DNA from: Tetracentron sinense
Taxonomy: Eukaryota; Streptophyta; Magnoliopsida; Trochodendrales; Trochodendraceae
DNA length: 64,000 nucleotides
Reading direction: 5' to 3'
Assembly (NCBI GenBank): GCA_015143295.1
Contig: CM026574.1
Span: 16,308,938-16,372,937 of the forward strand
In this document: positions 32,813-42,200 of the stretch, in pieces
How positions within the stretch are numbered: position 1 is the stretch's first letter
Layout of the letters: each line of letters opens with the position of its first letter
Position numbers and translations under genes: made by a program
The notes under the pieces: model-generated
The model's database searches: none
Told to the model about the DNA's origin: nothing
Seen by the model: only the letters and a program-made list of their open reading frames with translations

Positions 32813-34860
32813 CAGTTACAGGTCGTTCCCGTTGTGGAACAGAGCTCGGAAACATCGTTGTGCAGACCTTCCGTTGAGCCCACGAAAGCTGTCAATTTGG
32901 GAACGGAAGAAGAGCCAAAGGTGTTGCAGGTCGGGACGAGCTTGACAGCGGAGGAAGAGCTCGAGTTGCTGAATTTCCTTAGGCAGAACCTTGATGTCTT
33001 TGCATGGTCTCACAAAGACATGACTGGCATCGATCCGAGTGTTATCTGTCATCACCTCAATGTTGATCCTGCTATCCCTCTAGTGAAGCAGAAACCTCGG
33101 AGGCTTGCTCCAGCTTATCATGATGCAGTGAACGAGGAGATTGACAAGCTGATTCAGTTCGGGTTCATTCAGGAGGTGCAGTACCCTGATTGGATAGCCA
33201 ATGTTGTGGCTGTGCCTAAGAAGAACGGGAAGGTGAGAGTTTGTATTGACTTCACTGGTGTCAATAAGGCCTGCCCCAAGGACTTTTTCCTCATGCCAAG
33301 GATAGACAGGCTCATCAACGCCACTGCTGGCCACGAGATGTTATCCTTCATGGATGGTTATTCAGGCTATAACCAGATCCTCCTGTGGAAGCAGACCGAG
33401 AGAAGACCACCTTCATAACGGAGCGGGGCTTGTTCTGTTATCGAGCGATGCCTTTTGGCTTGAAGAATGCAGGTGCCACCTATCAACGTCTTATGAATCT
33501 CATGTTTGGGTCACTTCTTGGCAAGACGGTTGAAGTTTACATCGATGATATCGTTGTGAAGAGTCGAGTACGAGGTACTCTGGTGACGGACCTTGCTGAG
33601 CCTTTCTCTGTTCTGCGATCTTTCAATCTAAAGATCAACCCAGAGAAGTGTACCTTCGGGGTTATCTCAGGAAAATTTTTGGGTTATCTTGTGAGTCAGC
33701 GGGGGATTGAGGCTAATCCAGCTCAGATCCGTGCTTTGCTGGACATGCCAGAGCCTAAGTCGAAGAAGGAGATCCAGAAGCTGACAGGCCGGATTGCTGC
33801 ACTCAATCCGTTTATCTCCAAGTCATCCGATCGTTGCAAACCTCTTTTCGAGTTGCTGAGAAAGGACTCTATTTTTGCGTGGACTCCAGAGTGTTCTCGA
33901 GCTTTCCTTGCCTTGAAGGAGTATTTAGGCTCAGCTCCTATCCTTTCGGTACCTGAGCCAGGTGAAATCTTATATCTTTATCTGTCTGTTTCAGAGCAAG
34001 CCCTTGGTTCCGTCCTGGTCAGGAGTTGTGATGGCGTGGAGAAACCTGTTTATTTCATCAGCAAAACCTTTCTCAAGGCGGAGTGCAATTATAGCAAGCT
34101 CGAGAAGGTATGTCTAGCTCTTGTCTTTTCTGCGGAAAAGCTTCGTCCTTACTTTCATGCTCATTCTATCGTTGTCATCACAACGTATCCCTTGAAAGTC
34201 GTGCTGGGACGACCCGAGCTGGCGGGGAGGATGTCGAAGTGGGCTGTGGCTCTGAGTGAGTTCGATATTCAGTATCGGGCTAGGAGTTCAGAAAAGGGGC
34301 AAGCAGTGGCAGGTTTTCTTTCTGATTTCCCTGTGGAGGAGGAAGCAGAGGAGGTGGTTGTTGATCTTCGGGAACTTCCTATTGAAGTTGACAACGGAGA
34401 TGCCGTTGTGGATGGAGCCGAGTCATCAGAGTGGAATGGTTGGTTATTGTACGTGGACGGATCTTCTAATTCTAGTGGTTCAGGACTGGGTGTTGTGCTT
34501 ATAAGTCCGGAGAACATCAAAGTGCAGAAGATGTCGCGTCTTAGGTTCACTGCCTCCAACAACGAAGCTGAGTACGAAGCCTTACTGCTTGGGTTGCAGA
34601 GTGCTCGAGAGCTGCAGATCTCCATGTTGAGAGTGTTTTGTGATTCACAGCTCGTGGTGAATCAGGTGAATGGTGTTTATGACTGCAAGGACGACCGGAT
34701 GAAGCAGTATGCTACTCTCATTCGTTCGCAGTGTGAAGCATTCACCGTTGTGGAGATCAGGCACACCCGGAGAGATGAGAACAGGCATGCTGACGCTTTG
34801 GCGTATCTAGCTTCCATGGTGCAGGCTGACGAGCCTAAGGCTATTCTGATGGAGTTCTAA
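32813..34860 (+). pseudogene. Pol: reverse transcriptase and two RNase H domains, frameshifted
   Basis: In frame with gag-protease after the TAG at 32810. RT: NVVAVPKKNGKVRVCIDF and DGYSGYNQI before, AMPFGLKNAGATYQRLM and the catalytic YIDDIV (from 33538) after a one-base frame change near 33394. The usual RNase H follows (about 33955-34320; PVYFISKTF, YSKLEK). Then a second, archaeal-type RNase H (about 34440-34830; WLLYVDGSSN, NNEAEYEALLLGL, DSQLVVNQV, RHADALAYLAS), which is the Tat-lineage signature. The frame ends at TAA 34858-34860, in the linker before integrase. Confidence 0.9.
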
Positions 34861-36174
34861 GAGTATCCTTCAATAACTCTTCAGGCACAGCAAGAAGTAT
34901 TTTTTTTCAATCCAGTTCCGAGCTGGATGACAGGGCTGGTGGCTTATCTGAATGATGGAATTCTTCCAATCAGTGTGAAGGAGTCGAGGCGCATTCTGTT
35001 CAAGGCATCTCGTTATGCCTTGGTGCAAGGAGAGTTGTTCAGGAAATCTTTTGGTGGGCCTTTGTTGAAGTGTGTTTATCCTGCAGATGTGGAGAGAATA
35101 CTTGTTGAGTTGCATGAAGGTATATGTGGTATACATTCAGGCGGGAGAACCATTGCCCATCGAGCTCTGGGGCAAGGTTACTTTTGGCCTTACATGCAGG
35201 CTGATGCTCAGAAGTATGTGAAGAAGTGCAGCCAGTGCCAGCGGTTTGCTCGTTTGATTCATGCTCCGGCTCAAGAGCTCAACACTGTATCTCAGCCTTG
35301 GCCATTTGCGCGTTGGAGACTTGATATTGTGGGACCTTTCCCTAGGGCTCCAGGGAATCTGATCTTTCTTCTAGTGGCAACTGATTACTTCTCTCGTTGG
35401 ATTGAAGCTGTTCCTCTTGCACGTATCAGAGAGCAAGAGGTGAAGAAGTTCTTGTGGGAACATATCATCTGCAGATTTGGCATACCGCAGTCCATCATTA
35501 CTGACAACGGGAAGCAGTTTTCAGGACGTTTGATTGCCGACTTTTGCAGCGAGCTGAACATCAAGCATGTTTTCTCTTCCCCATATTATCCTCAGGGGAA
35601 TGGATTGGCCGAGGCAGCCAATAAGAATATTCTCAATGCCTTGAAGAGAAGACTGGAAGATTCGAAGGGGAAGTGGACCGCCGAGCTGCACAACGTTTTG
35701 TGGGGGTACAGAACAACTCCGCGGAGTCCTACCAATGAAACTCTTTTCTCTCTAGCGTATGATATGGAAGCTGTCATTCCTACTGAGATCAGTTTGCCTA
35801 CAGTGCGTTCTTGGCACAACAAGAAGAAGGATGGAGAGAAAGATCAGAACACAGAGCTTATGGCTATTCATCTCGATCTGCTAGAAGAGAAGCGAGAAGA
35901 TGCCAACATTCAGATGAGAAGGTATCAGCAACGATTGAGGAAAGCCTACAACAAGAAAGTACAACGGAGAGTGCTGCAGGTCGGTGATCTCGTTCTCCGA
36001 AGAGTGTTCCAGAACACGAGAGAGCTTAACAGTGGCAAGTTGGGACCTAACTGGGAAGGGCCTTATATCGTAGAACGATTGGGAAGTCCTGGAGTCTGTT
36101 ACTTGAAAGACTTACAAGGTAACCTCATCTCAAAATCCTGGAACATTATGAATTTGAGGCAATTCTTTCAATAG
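34861..36174 (+). pseudogene. Pol: integrase with GPY/F-type C-terminus
   Basis: In the same frame as the RNase H region, open after the TAA at 34858; stop at 36172-36174. An HHCC zinc-binding part (H..H, then CSQCQR; about 35110-35250) comes before the catalytic core. The core has D in RLDIVGPFP, D in ITDNGKQF and E in GLAEAANK; the last two are separated by exactly 35 residues (D35E). The C-terminal part has LGPNWEGPYIV, a GPY/F module. The domain itself has no visible lesion, but the upstream TAA would cut it off from Pol. Confidence 0.9.
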
Positions 36175-36551
36175 AATCTATGATATGATACTACATGCGT
36201 CGTTCTGCTTACAAGTTTTCAGTGATTTTACATAATCATAGTGCTCATATTTCAACATGTGACTTGCAATATTATGCGCCTGCTCATAGTCTACGCTATT
36301 CTCTGTCTGGTTCATCAGTGTAATATTGTGAATGTTTTGCAAGTAATTCAAATAAAATTTTGACTGAACAACCTAATCATAACGAACACGAGTGGCTTAT
36401 ATAAGGATGTCATCTGAGCAAATCCTGTGGCTTATCCTAATGACATCCTCTGAGCATGTGCTTCGAAACTGAGTTACATTGTGTTCATCATATGAATTTT
36501 ATTTGTCAGATTGCATTCACAGTGAACTACGCGAATGATGTATCTGGATTA

Positions 36552-36792
36552 GTGCTTTGCTCGTAGTGCTTTGCTCGTAGTGCTTTGCACGTAGTGCTTG
36601 CTCGTAGTGCTCTATTCGTTGTGCTTTGCTCGTAGTGCTTTGTTCGTAGTGCTTTGCTCGTAATGCTTGCTCGTAGTGCTTTGCTCGTAGTGTTTGCTCG
36701 TAGTGCTTTGCTCGTAGTGCTTGCTCGTTGTGCTTTGCTCGTAGTGCTTTGCTCGTAGTGCTCTACTCACAGTGTTCTGTTCATAGTGCTTT
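36552..36792. repeat. Short tandem array, unit GTGCTTTGCTCGTA (13-14 bp)
   Basis: About 17 units of 'gtgctttgctcgta', some with one T fewer, in the spacer between integrase and the antisense gene. Variants such as 'cgttgtgctttg' recall the CGTTGT motif of the LTR. Open frames across it on either strand are repeat artefacts. Confidence 0.9.
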
Positions 36793-37112
36793 GATCGAAA
36801 TAATTTGTTTAATATGTGCATCAGTTATAATTTTTACCCTCATACATACATTCACATAGTAAAGTGCCATATTCACATCAATGCTGTGTGAACCGTGAAA
36901 ATTAATTCAACTACTTGTGTTGTGTTGTTTGTGCATACGTTGTGCTACGTTACGAGGAGGGAAGAAACGCGTACATAAGAAAAAGGGAGTGATCCATTCA
37001 TACAGAAGGCTCATTTCTGGGCAATCACAGCAGCAAACTCCCATAAGAGGGAAAGAAAAGAGTTTACATCATCAAAAAGAAGAGAAACAGAAACATGAAG
37101 GGGAGCAGCAGA

Positions 37113-39611
37113 TCAGACGAGCTCAAGATCAGCATCCGTCGTCGTTGCAGCAGGGGCAGAAGTAGAGGCTTCAGCAGTTGGGATTTTTTCTGGAGTAGCT
37201 TCATCGGCAGCAGCAGGAGCTTCAGGAACAACTGGCTCGAAGTACGGCTCAGTAGGGAGGGGTGCAGGACCTTCGAGAGAGTGAGGTTGCTCGACGCCTT
37301 GGACCTCGGCCTCGTTGTCTATCTCGATCACGTCTTTGCTCTGAAGCTCGGAGACCGTGATGGCGTCCTCTTCGTTGTCTTCTTTCAGACGGCCTTGTTG
37401 GCGGAGAGATTCAAGAACCTCTTTCTCGGTCTCTGCCCGATCCTCATCCAAGAGCGTGTCCAGCTGAGACTGATAGTGTTGTTGCAGCCTCAGGGTCACG
37501 GTCCTCTCGATGGTCTCTTGAGCTTTCTTGGCCTCCTCGAGCTCCTCCGCCAGTGCTGTCCTGGCTGCCTCAGTTTCCTCCAACTGTCTGCCCAAAGCTT
37601 GGGAGACGTGCTCCAGTTCGCTGATGCGTAGAACAACGTTCTCTACCTCCTGTTTGGCCTTCTTCTCGGCCTCCTTTGCTGATCGTGTCTCAGCCTCAGC
37701 TTTTTCTTGTGCCTTGGTGGCAGCTTTCAACTTCCCCTCGATGCGAACAGCGTCAGCTTTGGCTTAAGACATATCAAAGTCTGCCTTGAGTCTCTCTTCG
37801 ACGAGAGTCTTCTCCAGCGTCTCAGTCCTGCCTTTCCAGTAGTTGATCCCGACTCGGAGGTGATTGTAGCTATATTGGCTACGATCACAGAGTTCGTGCA
37901 CAAGGACGTTCATCTGCAAGGAAGTGTCCGGGCGTTAGCACAACGAGGAGTAAAATTTTAGCAGTAGAGTAAGAAAAAGAGGAAGTGAGAAACTTACTGA
38001 CGCCACAGACTGGCAGGCGGCGTAGGACAGGTCGGTCAGACCGAGTTTGCCGACGTCAGCAATGTCTTGGGGCAATCTCATTGCATGAGTCAGAGCTCGG
38101 GCGGCCTTGTCCGATCTTTGCACCGAGTCGTTCACGGTCGGTCTCCCGTACCGAGAGAAGTCGAGCGACCAGTCCAGAGTGCTCGTCGGCAGCATACGAG
38201 CTGGAAGACTCGTTGTGCCAGCTTCCGTTGCGGCCAGGGCAACCACAGCGGAACTCGAACTGGCTGGAGCAGTTGCAGCTCGAGAGGGGGCAGGTGCCGA
38301 GCTGGCTTCGGGCACCGCCGTTGTCACCTCTGCTCCTGGACTGCAGGAACGGCAGAGGTGGAAGGGGGAGCAGCAATGGCTGCGTTCTCTTTCTCCAGGC
38401 GTTTGTCCGCCTTCGCTTTCTTTCTGGCCTCATACTCGGCCTGGGTCGGCAGTTTTCTCTTCGGGTCAGCAGTCGCTGTACCCTTGGAAGGAGGGTTCCT
38501 CTTCTTCAACGGTGGTGGCGGTGGTGGCAGCTGAACTGCAGGGCGAGCAGACCTTGGCTTCCTGCTCAGCGGAGGTGGATCCATACCAGCCATGTCTTCT
38601 TCTTCTTCTTCGGCTAGATTAATTGCTGGTGAAGGTGCAGAAGTAGAAGCACCTGGATGTTGTTGCTGTTGATGTTGCTGTTGCTGTTGTTGTGGTTGTT
38701 GTTGTCGTCGTTGAGCAGTTACAGTAGGAGTGATGAAGGCGACCCACGTGTCAGGCTCCAGTGGTTGCCACCGGATGTATTCCCCACCTCGAGCACGACT
38801 GATGTTGGTAAGGAGACCTTCTTCTTCTGGGGCCAACTTCTTGTATGGGATCTTCTTTGCGTCAACTGCACACGGAAACAAGCAAAATGAGCACAATGAG
38901 AGTCAGCAGGACGAAAGCATACAACGTACAACGAAAACAGGGTCAGAATAGTGGTGCACAATGGACAACGGACGACCGTAGTAGTATACCTGCTTCCGCT
39001 CGGAAGACATTGGGGACCCTGGAACTCTCTGCCTTCCAACCGCCAGAGACGACGAAAGGAGTGGCTTTCCACCCTCTTTCTCTGTCGAGAATGCCTGAGA
39101 CGAGCTCTGGATGTCGAGGTTTCTTGTTCCACGAGTAGTAGGAGAACAAACCATCGTCAGAGCCTCGGCATCTGACAGCATGGCAGAAGTGGAAAAGATG
39201 CCTAGCTTCTATTGGGCAACCGTCCTTGATGAATTTGATCATCATGGACATATATTTGTGGAAGCTCGGGTGCATTTGTCCCGGTGCGAGTTGCAGGGCG
39301 GACAGAACGTCGTCCAGGACGGGATGGAGAAGGAAGCGGAGGCCAGCCTCGAGCTGGGAGAGGTAGACGACGGTACAAGCAGAACGCTTATCAATGATAG
39401 CGTCATCCCGTTTGAAGTGGAGATTGACGTTGGAAGGGAAGTCGAAACGTTCCCTGTAGTGGTTCAGATGTGCCAACTGATGTTGGCGCAGGGCTGAGGA
39501 TTTTTCGATGTAGGCACCATGAGGTGCGCTACCTGTACAACTGGCCTCATCTTCAGTAGGGCCTCTAACTTCCTCTAACCTAGCGGGTTCTACGGGAATG
39601 ATGGCAGCCAT
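37113..39611 (-). pseudogene. Antisense additional ORF of the Tat element, three exons, two lesions
   Basis: Minus-strand model: exon 1 39611-38990 (ATG at 39611), intron 38989-38866 (GTATAC...TGCAG), exon 2 38865-37998, intron 37997-37914 (GTAAGT...TTGCAG), exon 3 37913-37113. Phases join (G|TT, then phase 0). Total about 763 codons. Exon 1 carries a conserved block (VYLSQLEAGLRFLLHPVL, FSYYSWNKKPRHPELV, GWKATPFVVSGGWK) that recalls the 'putative gypsy type transposon' family Pfam PF04195. Exon 2 is rich in Q, P and A with basic clusters (KKRNPPSK, KKAKADKRLEKE), possibly nuclear. Exon 3 is a long heptad-like coiled coil followed by an acidic tail. Lesions: a one-base frame change near 38330-38345 and TAA at 37766-37764. 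Function unknown. Confidence 0.75.
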
Positions 39612-39883
39612 AGTGGTTGGAAGAATCAGGGAAAAGGAACAAGAACAGTGAACAGAGCACGGAGAGTACACAAAGCGGAATCACTCAAGAACCAGAGAAG
39701 AAGAGAGAGAGGGAGAAACAGAAAGAAATATTAAGGAAAAGGGTGAAGAGCGTACCGAACAGAAGACGATTGAGAGACTGTTGAGAGCTTGAGGAAGATG
39801 AACTTTCGTTTGAGAAAAAAAAATTCGGCAGAGTAACAGTGCTTGAAGGAACAGGGTGAAAGAGAAGGAGTATTCGATTGGGA

Positions 39884-39890
39884 TTTTATA
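39884..39890 (-). promoter_or_regulatory. Candidate TATA box for the antisense gene
   Basis: TATAAAA on the minus strand, about 275 bp upstream of the ATG at 39611 and inside the internal region rather than the LTR. The position suits an independent promoter with a 5' UTR of about 240 bp. Based on sequence only. Confidence 0.5.
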
Positions 39891-40214
39891 AGCATCTCAG
39901 ATTTGTGAAACTACACCACTACCCTTCATCAGAGCCGTACACCTGAGTCAAAGGGAAGAAGAGCAGTGGCAAGATCGTCTTTTCACCAAAAGAGAGTAAC
40001 CGTCAGAGTTTTCAAAGCATTTTGAAATTCGAAACGGCGATGATGACAGCCTGTCCGCATTAAAGAGACGTGACGGTTCGCACGCGCAACCAGCTGGCGT
40101 GAACAGTCGATCTTCTCAGCAAGCGTTTTAAGCACGCAACGTTACATCTTCTGGAGCAGTGCCAGGTATGATCTTTTTGTCCGTTTATGACGCTTCGAAC
40201 TACGTTCCAAGCAT

Positions 40215-40229
40215 CATAAAGGGGCAAAT
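40215..40229 (+). other. Polypurine tract
   Basis: CATAAAGGGGCAAAT lies directly before the 3' LTR start at 40230; the core is AAAGGGG. This is the expected plus-strand primer position. Confidence 0.8.
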
Positions 40230-41138
40230 TGTAACGGATAAAATTCGTAAAATCAACTTAGCGTTGGAGAACGAGCTCGTTCTTGTTGTTTTGTTCACGA
40301 AAGTGACACGTGGACACGAGTTGGGGTCACGTCCTTAAAATAGAGGGATCACACGTTGTCTGATGCACAACGTTCCCGTTGTGCGCATTACGACGTCTTT
40401 GTTCTCTTGTAGAACAACGTTTCCGTTGTGGCTTGACAACGTGCTCGTTGTCTGAAGCACAACGTAACCGTTGTACTCTTGACAACGTTTTTGTCGTTAC
40501 ATGAACAACGAGCCCGTTGTCTCACCGACAACGATGTCCTGGCTGTATTTTAAGACATCTACACCGTAACCGAGCTCGAGTCAACAACGAGACCGACTCG
40601 TAGGAGGAAGTGATCAGGAGGCGATCCATAATTCTGACAGGCGTGCCGAAAACACTGTTGTATGCCGAAAGCGCCGTTTTGTGCCGAAAGCACTGTCTTG
40701 GCATTTAATGCTGGTCACTTCTGCGTACTGTCCGATTGGACTCATGGGAGGCTCTCACGTGTGATGCAACCGGCGGCAGATATGTCTGATATATTTGGCA
40801 ATGAGTGCAAAACACGTGGTATGAACATCTATGGCCATCCATGGTCATCGATGGTCATACCAACCTTAGCCTATAAATACCCCGTGATTTTTAGTGCTTA
40901 AGAGTTGGTTGTTCACCATCCATATTCGAGAGTATACGTGTTCAGTGCTTCCCAGAGCCTTGCGTAACTTTCAGTGCCTCTTTCAGTGTTTACTGTTCAT
41001 CATCTTCTACCTCTACTGACTTTATCATCGGAGTACAGGTCAGGGTGTCACACCCTCCACTCCAACCTTCTACCGGTAAACCAGAGCGTGGGAGAAGCTG
41101 TAGCTGACGCGTGTCCTTTCCGGAGTTTTTCCCCCACA
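40230..41138 (+). repeat. 3' LTR of the Tat Gypsy element
   Basis: 909 bp. It differs from the 5' LTR by nine substitutions, an extra 10 bp that completes the 16-bp palindrome AGAACGAGCTCGTTCT (40268-40283), and a loss of 10 bp between GTCCGAT repeats (near 40734). TATA box at 40872-40879. Confidence 0.95.
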
Positions 41139-42200
41139 ATAAATCCGCATATTTATCTTAAACAGAGAAATACTATAATCAGTTATTTCAAGAAAAATAG
41201 GAAATACACTTAAAAAAGAAAAGGAAAAAGGCGCCTTTAATTTTATTCTTTTTATTTTTTTCTAAAAACCATGGTTAGATGCTTTAACCATAATGGTTAG
41301 TGAATATTAACCACAGTTAAAGGGAGTTAAAAGGGGACACCCCTTTAATTGCCCTTGAACTATAGTTAACAAGTTTTAACCCATATAGTTAATTTTTTTA
41401 ATTAAAAAAAACTAAGGTTAGATGCTTTAACACTAAGTGTTAGTGGATATTAATCACAGTTAAAGGTAGTTAAAAGGGAACACCCTTTTAATTGTCCTTG
41501 AATTATGGTTTATATGTTTAAACCCGTGTGGTTAATTTTTTGAAAAAAACATGGGTAGATGCCTTAACCCTAAGGGTTAGTCAATCTTACCACAGTTAAA
41601 GAGAATTAAAAGAAACATGTGTTATAAGGGTATTATAGTCAACTAAATGTTACAAGGGTATTGTAGTCAGTTTTAAAACTTTTGAATTCAATTCAATGGA
41701 AGTGGGAGAATGAGGCTCTTTGTCTAAACGGTTGAACAATTGTGAGTTAATTTGAATATTTGTTATACATAATAGCTTATTCGCAAACTATGATAAACCT
41801 AGCCGATATGCAAAAACCTCTGAAATTATAGACCAACCTAAAAAATTTCACAGTATGTTAACACACTATCAATGCCAGATACAAATACAAGAGCAAGAGG
41901 TCACACTGGACAAACTATGAAAATGGCCACACAAAACACCCAATTCAAATAGTTATACTAAGTTCCACCAACATTGCTTGCAAGAACACTCACCACTTCA
42001 GACATTGTAGGCCTTAGCGTAAGGGACTGATGAGTGTACAACATTGCTAAATTCAACATCATTTTTGCTTCTTCATCCGAAGAGTCTATCTCATATCTCA
42101 GTCTCATCAACCAAATCCAGAATCTTTCCATTCTTATGGTGTAACTTGGGTTGGCCCCTTGTGCCTTTCCATAAATCCTAACATGATATTAAAAAAAATG

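Larger units (their letters stand above)
29424..41138 (+). mobile_element. Complete Ty3/Gypsy retrotransposon, Tat lineage, 11715 bp
   Basis: Flanked by a perfect 5-bp target duplication ATAAA (29419-29423 and 41139-41143). LTRs of 909 bp each begin TGTAACGG and end CCCCCACA. Order: 5' LTR, primer site, gag-protease, RT, RNase H, a second (archaeal-type) RNase H, integrase, short tandem array, antisense spliced gene, polypurine tract, 3' LTR. The second RNase H and an extra ORF after integrase are hallmarks of the plant Tat lineage. Base composition is visibly more GC-rich than the AT-rich flanks. Coding parts are broken by stops at 30596, 32810 and 34858 and a frameshift near 33394, so this copy is probably not autonomous. 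Confidence 0.95.

Noticed and set aside
36612..36821. Minus-strand frame with repeated 'HYEQSTTSK' peptides
   Set aside because: It is only the translation of the 13-14-bp tandem array.
37095..38622. Several plus-strand frames of 155-210 codons
   Set aside because: They are shadows of the GC-rich antisense gene; the minus strand has the domain-like sequence, the coiled coil and correct splice sites.
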